The translations under genes were made by a program, and so were the position numbers. The notes under the pieces were generated by a model. That model had not been told where the DNA came from. It worked only from the letters and a program-made list of their open reading frames with translations, and did not search any database. A stretch of 64,000 nucleotides of DNA from Saccharicrinis sp050589685 (GTDB lineage: Bacteria; Bacteroidota; Bacteroidia; Bacteroidales; Marinilabiliaceae), in NCBI RefSeq assembly GCF_050589685.1, contig NZ_JBNGOS010000024.1, positions 43,559 through 107,558 of the forward strand. Reading direction: 5' to 3'. This document shows, piece after piece, positions 1-8,895 of the stretch; the stretch's first letter is position 1; each line of letters opens with the position of its first letter.

Positions 1-2093
1 AATCGGCCACGGAAGTGATCAACTGCGGTGATGCTGGCCAGGAAGGAGAAGTGATTCAACGATGGGTGCTGCAAAAGGCAGGATGCAAGGTTCAAATAAA
101 GCGTTTATGGATATCATCGTTGACAGAAGAAGCCATCCGCGAAGGATTTGAAAAACTGTACGACAATGACAAGTTCAATCCATTATATGCAGCGGGAAGT
201 GCCAGGGCTATTGGAGATTGGCTTTTAGGAATCAACGCTACCCGCTTGTACACCATCAAATACAGCCAGCCCGGCACGGTGCTGTCTATCGGGCGGGTGC
301 AAACACCGACGCTTGCCTTGATTGTAAACCGTTACCTGGAGATCGAAAATTTTGTTCCGCAACCGTATTGGGAATTAAAAACGGTTTACAAAGAGGTGAC
401 TTTTAACTCTACCCAAGGTAAGTTTTCCAGCAAAGAGGAAGGTAGTTCGGCCCTGGAAAAAATCAAAGACAAACCATTTGAGATAACCGATTTTAACCGT
501 AAACCCGGAAAAGAAGCGCCACCCCGTTTGTTCGATTTAACTTCGTTACAGGTGGAATGTAATAAGAAGTTTGGGCTGTCGGCCGACGAGACTTTAAAAG
601 GGATTCAGTCGCTTTACGAAAAAAAGCTGACGACCTATCCCCGGGTAGATACCACTTATTTAAGTAACGATATTTATCCTAAAATTGAAGGCATTTTAAA
701 GGGGTTAAAACAGTACAATCAATTGGTGGAGCCTTTATTGAGTGCGAAAATCCGTAAATCAAAAAAGGTATTCGATAATAAAAAGGTGACCGACCATCAC
801 GCTATTATACCAACAGGGATGACGCCTCCCGAAAGTCTTTCCCGGGACGAGCGGATTATCTATGATACGGTTACCCGTAGGTTTATTGCCAACTTTTATC
901 CCGATTGCGAAATATCTACCACGACCATTCTTGGAAAGGTTGAGGATGTACATTTTAAGACATCGGGCAAACAGGTCTTAAAAGAAAATTGGCGGGTAGT
1001 TTATAAGTCGGTTGCCGGAAAAAAGGATTCGGAGGATAAAATATTACCTGAGTTTGTGAAAGGGGAAAGCGGTCCGCACGAACCTGATTTCCAGGAAAAG
1101 GAAACGCAGCCACCCAAATATTACACAGAGGCCACCTTGTTGCGTGCTATGGAAACCGCGGGAAAGCAGGTGGACGATGATGAGTTGCGCGAATTAATGA
1201 AGGAAAACGGAATTGGTCGACCTTCGACCCGAGCCAATATTATAGAAACCCTGTTTAAGCGAAAGTATATTTATAAGGTTCGAAAAAACGTGTTGCCTAC
1301 AGCGATGGGGGTTAAACTGATGGAGTTTATCTCTAACGATTTATTGAAATCGGCTGAACTGACAGGGCTTTGGGAGAAAAAGTTACGGGAGATCGAAACA
1401 GGCGAATATCAGGCTTCCGAATTTATGGCTGAGCTGAAGCAAATGGTTTCGGATATAGTTTTTCAGGTAAAGAACGATTATTCAAAAGGTAAAATCATAA
1501 TCGAAGAAGATGATGAGAAGGAAATAAAACCTAAACCTAAAGCTAAACCCAAAACCGGAATGGAACTGAAATGTCCACGCTGTAAAGAAGGGAGTATGCT
1601 CAAAGGGAAATCTGCCTGGGGATGTTCTGCTTATGCTTCAGGTTGCAAAACCTTAATCCCCTTTGAGTATTTAGGTAAGAGTTTTACGGACAAACAGGTG
1701 GAAGCCTTAATTTTAAAAGGAAAAACGCCATCCATTAAAGGATTTATTTTGGAGGGCAAAAAGGTAAACGGCCAGGTGAGTTTTGATGATAATTTTGGCT
1801 TGCGACTAGAAAAAGAGGCCGAAAAGGAGTTGCGATGCCCGAAATGCAAAACAGGACATATTTTGGAAGGTAAATCTGCCTGGGGTTGTTCCAATTATAG
1901 TAATGGCTGCAGGGTGTTGATTCCTTTTGAATTCTTAAAAAAGAAAATTACCAGGGCAAATATGGAAGCACTCATTTTTAAAGGGAAAACAGGCAAAGTT
2001 AAGGGATTCAGCCTATCGGAATCAGAAACCAATATAGCCGGTTTTATCGACTGGGACGAAAATTACAACTTAAGATTTAACAAAGCGGAATAG
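1..2093 (+). CDS. topB: DNA topoisomerase III, 5'-truncated by window edge
   Basis: Type IA topoisomerase that relaxes and decatenates DNA through a 5'-phosphotyrosine link. The frame is open back to base 3 with no start codon, so the N-terminus lies outside the window. The first visible residues (GDAGQEGE) match the acidic end of the Toprim domain. The active-site tyrosine sits in TYPRVD, with its codon at 636-638. The central part keeps the family signature GIGRPSTRA. The C-terminus carries two repeated zinc-ribbon-like modules, each starting with CPxCK and followed by a conserved SAWGCS segment (about nt 1570-1800 and 1835-2060). This arrangement is common in Bacteroidota TopB. The convergent neighbour is an AddB-like nuclease. 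Family assignment is firm. Whether this is the housekeeping copy or a second paralogue cannot be told here. Confidence 0.95.
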   Translation, partial: SATEVINCGDAGQEGEVIQRWVLQKAGCKVQIKRLWISSLTEEAIREGFEKLYDNDKFNPLYAAGSARAIGDWLLGINATRLYTIKYSQPGTVLSIGRVQTPTLALIVNRYLEIENFVPQPYWELKTVYKEVTFNSTQGKFSSKEEGSSALEKIKDKPFEITDFNRKPGKEAPPRLFDLTSLQVECNKKFGLSADETLKGIQSLYEKKLTTYPRVDTTYLSNDIYPKIEGILKGLKQYNQLVEPLLSAKIRKSKKVFDNKKVTDHHAIIPTGMTPPESLSRDERIIYDTVTRRFIANFYPDCEISTTTILGKVEDVHFKTSGKQVLKENWRVVYKSVAGKKDSEDKILPEFVKGESGPHEPDFQEKETQPPKYYTEATLLRAMETAGKQVDDDELRELMKENGIGRPSTRANIIETLFKRKYIYKVRKNVLPTAMGVKLMEFISNDLLKSAELTGLWEKKLREIETGEYQASEFMAELKQMVSDIVFQVKNDYSKGKIIIEEDDEKEIKPKPKAKPKTGMELKCPRCKEGSMLKGKSAWGCSAYASGCKTLIPFEYLGKSFTDKQVEALILKGKTPSIKGFILEGKKVNGQVSFDDNFGLRLEKEAEKELRCPKCKTGHILEGKSAWGCSNYSNGCRVLIPFEFLKKKITRANMEALIFKGKTGKVKGFSLSESETNIAGFIDWDENYNLRFNKAE

Positions 2094-2153
2094 ATATGGG
2101 TAGCCTGGTTCATTTCGGGCTTCGCCTCTAGTCTGCTGCTTGCTGACTGATGC

Positions 2154-2187
2154 CCCGCCTAAAAATAAACTGTTTATTTGTGGCGGG
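2154..2187. terminator. GC-capped hairpin downstream of topB
   Basis: CCCGCC (2154-2159) pairs with GGCGGG (2182-2187), and inside it AAATAAA (2163-2169) pairs with TTTATTT (2173-2179) around a 3-nt loop. It lies 60 bp after the topB stop and could end topB transcription, but no T-run follows. It may instead be part of the adjoining palindromic repeat material. Confidence 0.5.
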
Positions 2188-2202
2188 ATATCGCGTTGTT
2201 TC

Positions 2203-2395
2203 AACCCGCAATATGCATTAGAAATTCTATTACACATTGAAATTACTTTAAAACAAGACACTTTGTTGCATCACTTCAACTCACCAGAACGATGCTCCCA
2301 AAAGCAATCGGGACAAGTTATGGCTCGTTTCAGTAATGCCTTGTTTTATTGTACTTGCAATGCTCATGACGAACCTCCAATACATAATCCGGGTT
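2203..2395 (+). repeat. Interspersed palindromic repeat, copy 1 (full length)
   Basis: A 193-bp element starting AACCCGCAATATGCATTAG and ending in the imperfect inverse CCAATACATAATCCGGGTT, so it has 19-bp terminal inverted repeats. Inner arms also pair: TAAAACAAG near the left matches CTTGTTTTA near the right, and GCATcACTtcAAC matches the inverse of GTTTCAGTAATGC. The whole unit is therefore one long imperfect hairpin. A near-identical copy lies at 44245-44436, and the right 72 bases recur without any mismatch, inverted, at 63929-64000. CAA lies at both ends and may be a short target duplication. No coding capacity is apparent. It resembles a hairpin-type MITE or a REP-like element; this class assignment is inference. 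Confidence 0.85.
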
Positions 2396-2419
2396 CAACT
2401 GCTGACACCATAAAGTCTA

Positions 2420-2506
2420 TCCCGAAAAACACCATATTTCAATTTGAAAGGTTTACCGAGGAAGCTCGCAAATATGACAAGATATTAAATTTTGATATTT
2501 TCGGGA
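2420..2506. repeat. Imperfect palindrome next to repeat copy 1
   Basis: TCCCGAAAA (2420-2428) is the exact inverse of TTTTCGGGA (2498-2506). Both are centred on a small hairpin CGAG-gaag-CTCG (2457-2468). Weaker pairing continues outward towards the nuclease stop codon at 2522. It fills the rest of the 428-bp gap between topB and the nuclease and could serve as a terminator for the nuclease gene, although no clean T-run is present. Confidence 0.55.
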
Positions 2507-2521
2507 CTGTATGCTGACACA

Positions 2522-5413
2522 CTATTTCCCACACACCCCCTTGTAACTGCACTTCACGCAACTGTCGGCATGTTGGGTCTGCGTAAAGGCCATGTCTTTG
2601 TTAAATAAATCGTCCAGGTGTTGTTTAAGATGTTCAATATACTCTTCTTCCACGGCTTGAAGGGTAAGTTTTTGGTTATGGGTTGGTGTACCTTTCTTCA
2701 GCGAATAATCAGGTGAAGTAAAAATCTTTTTAATCCATACCACACCGGGCAAATAAGCCGGTAGTTCCGAATCGCTTTGTTTAAGGATGTAGCTGTATAG
2801 CAAGGTCTGAAAAATTGCCTTCTTGGATTTATGTTTCGATTGCAGAAACAGTTCTTCCACTTTGCTAAAGTGCTCATCGCCTGCTCCGGTTTTATAATCG
2901 ATAACCCTAACGGCGCCATCTTTTTCGTCCAAGCGGTCTATGGTTCCCCCCAGGCAAATACTTTTATCGTTAACCCTGAGATTGGTACTTACCTCTTTTT
3001 CTAAACCTTTGAGGTAAAATGGGGCATGCTGTTTTTCGACCTTTAAAAACTGGAAAACATATTTTTTGATAATGTCGAACACTAAAATATTCTTGCCCTG
3101 AATATCTTTAAAATCATTTTGATTTAAATCCTGGTTGAAATATTTATTAAAACTGGCATGCAATGCCCTGTTTATGGAATACTTATCCCTTGCCAAAGTT
3201 TCAATATCCTGAGGCTGTACCTCCATACTTACAAAGCGTTTGTATATTTCTTCCACGGTTTCGTGAAAAAGGGTGCCAAAAATCCGGGGGTCAATTTCTT
3301 CCGTTATCTCATCCGGCTCCGAAGCCTTGAGAATATACTTGTAGTAAAAGCGGATGGGGCATTCAAAATAGGTGCTCAACGCACTGGGCGATAGTTTTCT
3401 GGATCCACCTTCCAGAAATTGATTCAATATAGCCATGATCTTCTCATCCTTATCTACATAAAAATCCTTTGAAGGTGTAATGTTAATATTATCCACAGCA
3501 GTTGAAAAACTCAGTTTTTCGGGGGGATATTCATATTTCAACTGGAACAGGAAGCGGCTCATCTCACCTGTTTGCATCCCTTGCGCAGATGAATTGTACA
3601 ATAGTTGAACCTTCTTTGCCCTGTGAATCAAACGATAAAAATAATAGGCGAATATCGCATCCTGATGCTCGATGGTTGGCAGGTTAAACGCTTTTCGCAG
3701 GCTGTAAGGAACCAGAGAGTTCGTGGCTCCTGACTGTGGAAATACGCCCTCGTTCATATTCAGGATAATCAGGTTTTCAAAATCCAACGCTCTTGTTTCC
3801 AGAATTCCCATGACCTGTAATCCTTTAAGCGGCTCTCCACTGAACGGAATACTCTTTAAGTCCGCAGCTCTTTTAAAAAGCTTAATCCAGGTCTCCGGGT
3901 TTATTTCCACATTCAGTTTATTAATCAAGTCCGCCAGCTGCGTAATGGTCAGGTGCAGTTGATAAATAAACTCCTTTTCTATGACCTGACTGTGGTCGCT
4001 ATTTTTTAGTCCGGCGTACATCTGTTGAAGTAAATCAATCAGGTAGGTCGAAAAGTCCTCGCTTTTTTCAACCACCCTGAAAACAGAACCCAATAATTTA
4101 CTTTTGTCCAGCTCATGACCTTCGATATAAGTCTTGTTCCGCCTGGTCATGGAATAAGCCATTTCTTTGTGTAATTCTGGACTTAAAGGCTCAATGTACT
4201 GATGGGTAAGGATGGGAATTACATTTCTGAAATAAAACCATGTTTTACCGGCCTTTGTTTTCCGGCTGTTTTTTTGCAAGTCAAAAACAAGCTCCAGCAA
4301 TCCATAGGCTGGTGTGTTTTTTATAGGATATCCCATGGTTATATTCACCTTTTCAATCTCATCCGGAATACTATGTAAAACAGGTAGCAAAATAGTTTCA
4401 TCGGTTAAAACAACCGCTGTTTGTAATGCCGAATGGAGTTCTGTATTATTCCCACCTTTAGGTATTTCTTGTAGAAATTGATGTGCCACCTGAGTTTGCG
4501 CGGTGTCCGTAGCCACCGATGTAATCTTTATTTCAGGCATTTCAGGGTTGTGAGGGAAGTGCCAATCGGCAGGTGCCGGATAATTGCGCAGGTTATCCTC
4601 AATAAAACGAACGGCTTCGTTCGCTTTCATTCTTTCATGAGGGTTTGGAAGGGGTGTTTTATCTGGCAGAAGCCAAGGTGTATAATCCCATATGAAATCA
4701 GCTTTGTTTCCAATTTGCAAATGATGGAACAATTTTTTTTCGCAACTGTTTAAGGCGTTAAAGGCCACAAATATCACTTTGGGATAGGGTATATCCAAGG
4801 GTTCCTTTTGATCAATTTTATCAGCAATGTTACGATAGACAGCACCTTCGTAGGTCATGTTTTTATCGTGTAAGCGCTGGTTGAAAAGTTCATAAACCTC
4901 GTACAACTTCTCCCATATTTTAATAAACTCAGTCTGGTGTTCCGATAGCTTGTTGGGATTAAAAGTATGCCAGAAACTTTTAATGGTATTGATCTGGTCT
5001 TCGGTGAGAAAACTATAGTCGTCTTCAATTTCTTTGATGGACAGTAAATTGGAGAATACCTGTTGAGGATTGGCGCGGTATTTATCTATATCGTCAAAAT
5101 CGTTCAATATAATTTCGCCCCAGGGCAAAAACTCATCGAAACTTGTGCCTGTGCGGTAAATCTCTTCATACACCTGATATAGTTCAAACACCAGGGTGAT
5201 TTTATCCGCAATTTGATAGGTAGTAAATTCCTGGATAAACTCATTGATGGTAATCGTTTTGGGCGACCATAGGGGTTTTGATATCAACTGGCTTAAATGT
5301 TGTTGAAAAAAAAGTCCTGCCCTTCTACCGGGAAAAACAAAACAAAATTCGGATATATTGGTTTGATACTTATTAAAATAATATTGGGCAAGGTGTCTTA
5401 AAAAATTCGTCAT
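2522..5413 (-). CDS. AddB-like PD-(D/E)XK exonuclease with Fe-S cluster motif
   Basis: A 963-residue protein resembling the AddB subunit of AddAB-type recombination nucleases. The N-terminus (FVFPGRRAGLFF, about residues 26-37) matches the start of the inactivated helicase half of this family. The C-terminal nuclease core has GGTIDRLD followed by VIDYKTG (D839, K841) and a QTLLYSY motif, the three parts of a RecB-type PD-(D/E)XK site. Four cysteines fit the known iron-sulfur staple: C685 in FECPIRFYYK and C952, C955, C961 at the extreme C-terminus. By analogy it resects double-strand ends for RecA loading. No AddA/UvrD partner is adjacent; the next gene upstream is divergent sucA. The start at 5413 precedes a typical hydrophobic/aromatic N-terminus and is accepted as is. 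Confidence 0.88.
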   Translation of the reverse strand: MTNFLRHLAQYYFNKYQTNISEFCFVFPGRRAGLFFQQHLSQLISKPLWSPKTITINEFIQEFTTYQIADKITLVFELYQVYEEIYRTGTSFDEFLPWGEIILNDFDDIDKYRANPQQVFSNLLSIKEIEDDYSFLTEDQINTIKSFWHTFNPNKLSEHQTEFIKIWEKLYEVYELFNQRLHDKNMTYEGAVYRNIADKIDQKEPLDIPYPKVIFVAFNALNSCEKKLFHHLQIGNKADFIWDYTPWLLPDKTPLPNPHERMKANEAVRFIEDNLRNYPAPADWHFPHNPEMPEIKITSVATDTAQTQVAHQFLQEIPKGGNNTELHSALQTAVVLTDETILLPVLHSIPDEIEKVNITMGYPIKNTPAYGLLELVFDLQKNSRKTKAGKTWFYFRNVIPILTHQYIEPLSPELHKEMAYSMTRRNKTYIEGHELDKSKLLGSVFRVVEKSEDFSTYLIDLLQQMYAGLKNSDHSQVIEKEFIYQLHLTITQLADLINKLNVEINPETWIKLFKRAADLKSIPFSGEPLKGLQVMGILETRALDFENLIILNMNEGVFPQSGATNSLVPYSLRKAFNLPTIEHQDAIFAYYFYRLIHRAKKVQLLYNSSAQGMQTGEMSRFLFQLKYEYPPEKLSFSTAVDNINITPSKDFYVDKDEKIMAILNQFLEGGSRKLSPSALSTYFECPIRFYYKYILKASEPDEITEEIDPRIFGTLFHETVEEIYKRFVSMEVQPQDIETLARDKYSINRALHASFNKYFNQDLNQNDFKDIQGKNILVFDIIKKYVFQFLKVEKQHAPFYLKGLEKEVSTNLRVNDKSICLGGTIDRLDEKDGAVRVIDYKTGAGDEHFSKVEELFLQSKHKSKKAIFQTLLYSYILKQSDSELPAYLPGVVWIKKIFTSPDYSLKKGTPTHNQKLTLQAVEEEYIEHLKQHLDDLFNKDMAFTQTQHADSCVKCSYKGVCGK

Positions 5414-5570
5414 GAATTGCGTTTTCGATGATTGATAAATGCAAAAGAATAAAAATAATTAGTTTTTAAATATTTTTTTAAAAGATTTCAGCTGCTAATG
5501 CGAATAATCAATCCTTAAAATACATATCTTGCATTTTATATCGAATCCAATATGATACGTATGCAATGAT

Positions 5571-5589
5571 CGATTAAAATATTTTATCG
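5571..5589. promoter_or_regulatory. Operator-like inverted repeat in the nuclease/sucA divergent region
   Basis: The 306-bp region between the divergent nuclease and sucA is strongly AT-rich. It contains CGATTAAAATATTTTATCG, a near-perfect dyad with one mismatched pair, 131 bp before the sucA start. It could bind a dimeric regulator of either gene. I found no clear TAnnTTTG promoter box here and nothing else in the gap. Confidence 0.3.
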
Positions 5590-5719
5590 GTTTGTACTAA
5601 AAATGGGAGATTGAAACCCTCAAGGGTAACATAACGAATGCCTTAGTTTAGGATATTCGTCAAGTAAAAGTGTTGAATTAATCTACAGGAATTAAATTAC
5701 GCGGATAAGGAACTATTCT

Positions 5720-8542
5720 ATGGAAGAATTTTCATTTGTGGGAAACAGCGAAATAGAGACAATAGAAGAGCTGTACCAAAATTATTTAAACGACCCTGAA
5801 TCGGTTGACGAAAGTTTCAGGTTGTTCTTTAAGGGCTTTGAATTTGCCCGTAAAAATTACGATACAACGTCTTCCGGCGGAATGTTGAGCAAAGAATTTA
5901 ATGTGGCCAACCTGATTCATGGCTACAGGCAAAGGGGACACTTGTTTACCAAAACCAACCCGGTTCGTTCGCGACGGCAGTATTTTCCAACCTTGGATAT
6001 CGAGAACTTTGGCCTGGAAAAAGCCGATCTGGAAAAGGAATTCGAGGCAGGCTCTAAGCTGGGGATAGGTAAAGCAAAATTGAAGACCATCATCGAGCAC
6101 TTGCAAACAACGTATTGCGAATCGGTTGCAGTAGAGTATTTATACATTCGTCATCCGGAGGTAGTGGAGTGGTTGATGCAAAAAATGGAATCCGCACGGA
6201 ATACGCCTGATTTTTCAATTGAGAAGAAAAAGTGTATTTACGACCAACTGAATGTGGCAGCAGGTTTCGAGGGTTTTATCCATAAAAAGTTTGTGGGCCA
6301 AAAACGTTTTTCGCTGGAGGGGAGTGAGGTCATCATTCCCGGCTTGCATGCTCTTATCCGCAAAGGCGCCAATTTGGGTATTCAGGAGGTTATGATCGGT
6401 ATGGCGCATCGCGGCAGATTAAGCGTGCTGGCCAATATCCTGAAAAAACCGTACGAAAATATTTTCAAGGAATTTGTGGGCGATGAATATGCCGAAGGAA
6501 TTTCATTAGGGGACGTGAAGTATCACCTGGGTTATCAAAACGACATTATTACAGATGATGGTAACAAAGTGAGGATTAACCTGGCGCCCAACCCGTCGCA
6601 CCTGGAAACGGTGGGACCCATTATCGAAGGTATTACCCGATCCATCATTAATAACAAATTCGAGAAGGATTTTAGCAAGGCGATACCTATCATAATTCAT
6701 GGTGACGCCGCCATTGCAGGGCAAGGTGTAGTTTATGAGGTGGTTCAGATGAGTCAGCTTAAGGGGTATAAAACCGGGGGGACGATTCATATTGTCATCA
6801 ACAACCAGGTGGGTTTTACCACCAATTACCTGGATGCCCGTTCCAGTACTTATTGCACGGATGTGGGTAAGGTAACCCGAAGCCCTGTTTTCCATGTAAA
6901 TGGCGACGATGCCGAAGCCATGGTATATGCGCTGGAGTTGGCCGTGGAATTCAGACAGAAATTTAATGCCGATGTATTTATTGATGTGCTTTCGTACCGT
7001 AAATACGGGCATAACGAAGGGGACGAACCCAGGTTTACACAGCCTACTTTATATAAGTCGATAGCCAAACATCCTAATCCCAGAGATGTTTACGGAGAAA
7101 AGCTGTTGGAACAAAAGGTGTATTCTAGGGAAGAAATTAATGCCTTGCAAAAGGGGTTCGACGTATATCTGGAAAAACAGTTGGAAGATTCCAAGAGTAT
7201 TGATAAAGTGGTTATCCAGCGGTTCCTGGAGGATTATTGGAAGGGGTTCCGGTATTCCGAGCCTAAGGATTTTATCACGTCGGTTGAAACAGGTGTAGAG
7301 AAGGATAAGTTACTTGCGTTGAGCGAGAAGTTGACGGCCTTGCCCGATGATTTACCATTTTTTAGGAAAGTGCATAAGATTATGGACGACCGTAAAAAAA
7401 TGGTGGCGAAAGATCGTTTGGATTGGGCCATGGGCGAACAACTGGCTTATGCCACGCTGGTCACCGAAGGACACCCGGTGCGCTTAAGCGGGCAAGATTC
7501 GGTAAGAGGTACCTTTGCCCACAGACATGCCGGATTGACCATTGAAGATTCCGAGAAACTATATTTCCCTTTGAAACATTTGTCAGATGATCAGGCTCGT
7601 TTTAACGTGTACAACTCCCACCTTTCGGAATACGGGGTTCTGGGATTCGATTATGGTTATGCCCTGGCAACACCCAATGGCTTGACTATCTGGGAAGCCC
7701 AGTTCGGGGATTTTTATAATGTGGCCCAGGTGATTATCGACCAGTATATCAGTTCGGCAGAAGAAAAGTGGGGTTTGATGAACGGCCTGGTGTTGTATTT
7801 GCCGCATGGTTTCGAAGGTCAGGGGCCGGAGCATTCCAGTGCACGTGTGGAGCGTTTTTTATCGATGGCAGCCAATAACAATATGCAAGTGGTTAACTGC
7901 ACAACGCCAGCTAACCTTTTTCATGTGCTGCGGCGACAGGTAATGCGGGATATTCGCTTGCCGTTGATTATTTTTACGCCCAAAAGTTTGTTGCGTCATT
8001 CAAAATGTGTTTCAACAATAGATGAATTAGCCAAGGGTAAATTTCGGGAGGTAATTGACGATATTAACGTTGACGCAGAGAAGGTTAGAAGGGTTGTGTT
8101 CTGCACAGGAAAGGTTTATTATGATTTGCTGGTGCGCAAAGAGGAACTGAATGCCCGGGATGTGGCATTAATTAGAATCGAACAAATGCACCCCTTTCCT
8201 AATGATCAGCTGCAAGGGATCTTAACCAAATATAAAAACGCTATCCTGCATCTTTGGGTTCAGGAAGAACCCGAGAATATGGGGGCGTGGAAATATATTC
8301 GAGGCATGTTTAAGGGTGTTAACCTGATTCCGGTTGCTCGTTTGGCCAGTGGTAGTCCTGCTACGGGTTTGAACGGCTTACATATGGTAGGGCAGAAGGA
8401 AATAGTGGACAAGATATTTAAAAAATGCCATTGTGAGCTTAAAAACAAATATTGCGGTTTACAGTGTGTTGAAGGCAAAGACAGAAAGGAAATATTAAAG
8501 CAGCATAAGTATTTTCAGGAAAAGCCCAGATTTTCAATTTAG
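5720..8542 (+). CDS. sucA: 2-oxoglutarate dehydrogenase E1 component
   Basis: Thiamine-diphosphate-dependent decarboxylase of the TCA-cycle 2-oxoglutarate dehydrogenase complex, cytoplasmic. At 940 residues it has the usual full length. The N-terminus carries the E1o-type helix that contacts E2 (SEIETIEELYQNYLNDPESV). Substrate and cofactor motifs are present: MAHRGRLSVLANI (H230), HGDAAIAGQG (D329, the ThDP/Mg motif) and HIVINNQVGFTT. The transketolase-like pyrimidine domain (residues about 570-770) includes HGFEGQGPEHSSAR. An AAGGA-type ribosome site lies about 8 bp before the ATG. sucB follows in the same direction, but a 353-bp gap with a long palindrome separates them. The stop codon TAG is inside the left arm of that palindrome. 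Confidence 0.97.
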   Translation: MEEFSFVGNSEIETIEELYQNYLNDPESVDESFRLFFKGFEFARKNYDTTSSGGMLSKEFNVANLIHGYRQRGHLFTKTNPVRSRRQYFPTLDIENFGLEKADLEKEFEAGSKLGIGKAKLKTIIEHLQTTYCESVAVEYLYIRHPEVVEWLMQKMESARNTPDFSIEKKKCIYDQLNVAAGFEGFIHKKFVGQKRFSLEGSEVIIPGLHALIRKGANLGIQEVMIGMAHRGRLSVLANILKKPYENIFKEFVGDEYAEGISLGDVKYHLGYQNDIITDDGNKVRINLAPNPSHLETVGPIIEGITRSIINNKFEKDFSKAIPIIIHGDAAIAGQGVVYEVVQMSQLKGYKTGGTIHIVINNQVGFTTNYLDARSSTYCTDVGKVTRSPVFHVNGDDAEAMVYALELAVEFRQKFNADVFIDVLSYRKYGHNEGDEPRFTQPTLYKSIAKHPNPRDVYGEKLLEQKVYSREEINALQKGFDVYLEKQLEDSKSIDKVVIQRFLEDYWKGFRYSEPKDFITSVETGVEKDKLLALSEKLTALPDDLPFFRKVHKIMDDRKKMVAKDRLDWAMGEQLAYATLVTEGHPVRLSGQDSVRGTFAHRHAGLTIEDSEKLYFPLKHLSDDQARFNVYNSHLSEYGVLGFDYGYALATPNGLTIWEAQFGDFYNVAQVIIDQYISSAEEKWGLMNGLVLYLPHGFEGQGPEHSSARVERFLSMAANNNMQVVNCTTPANLFHVLRRQVMRDIRLPLIIFTPKSLLRHSKCVSTIDELAKGKFREVIDDINVDAEKVRRVVFCTGKVYYDLLVRKEELNARDVALIRIEQMHPFPNDQLQGILTKYKNAILHLWVQEEPENMGAWKYIRGMFKGVNLIPVARLASGSPATGLNGLHMVGQKEIVDKIFKKCHCELKNKYCGLQCVEGKDRKEILKQHKYFQEKPRFSI

Positions 8543-8666
8543 CGTCTATAAAAACTCCGACTGCCGTGATATGCTTGCCCTCAAATGGGTCATTTACGAT
8601 AAGTAAACGACCAATTTGAGGTCTTCACAAGCCTGGCAGCTGAAGCCTTTATGAAGCTATAATTGA
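8534..8666. repeat. 133-bp imperfect palindrome between sucA and sucB
   Basis: The left arm starts at TCAATT (8534) within the last sucA codons and the right arm ends at AATTGA (8661-8666). Pairing includes CTGCC with GGCAG, and a central stem CCTCAAAT...ATTTGAGG (8579-8621) with a GATA loop between TTTAC and GTAAA. With a few mismatches the arms pair along nearly their whole length. Read as RNA it is a long hairpin immediately after sucA that could attenuate or stabilise the sucA-sucB transcript. The remaining gap to sucB (8667-8895) shows no gene. Confidence 0.8.
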
Positions 8667-8895
8667 TGATTCAGAGACATCTTTTTAAGTGTAAGGAGTG
8701 AAAATATAAACAAAACAGTCTTGTAGGGATTGTATGTATAACCCGGTGCCCTGGCGCGGGAAATAATCAGATTAATTTAAACCGACGCATAACGAATTAA
8801 AGGTATTTACATAGCAACTTCGCTTTGCCCGTCTGTCGGATAGGTGGAGAAATTTAGAAAATAAGATTTAAGTCACTGATTGAAAAAATAATAGC

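Noticed and set aside
1..2093. TopB as a marker of an integrative element or plasmid
   Set aside because: No relaxase, conjugation, partition or integrase gene is present, and the neighbours are core genes.
2140..2517. 125-codon plus-strand open frame between topB and the nuclease
   Set aside because: It covers the palindromic repeat; the same frame is not kept in copy 2 and the product shows no domain or ribosome site.
6506..7012. 168-codon minus-strand open frame inside sucA
   Set aside because: It is antisense to a strongly conserved E1 domain and has no recognisable motif.
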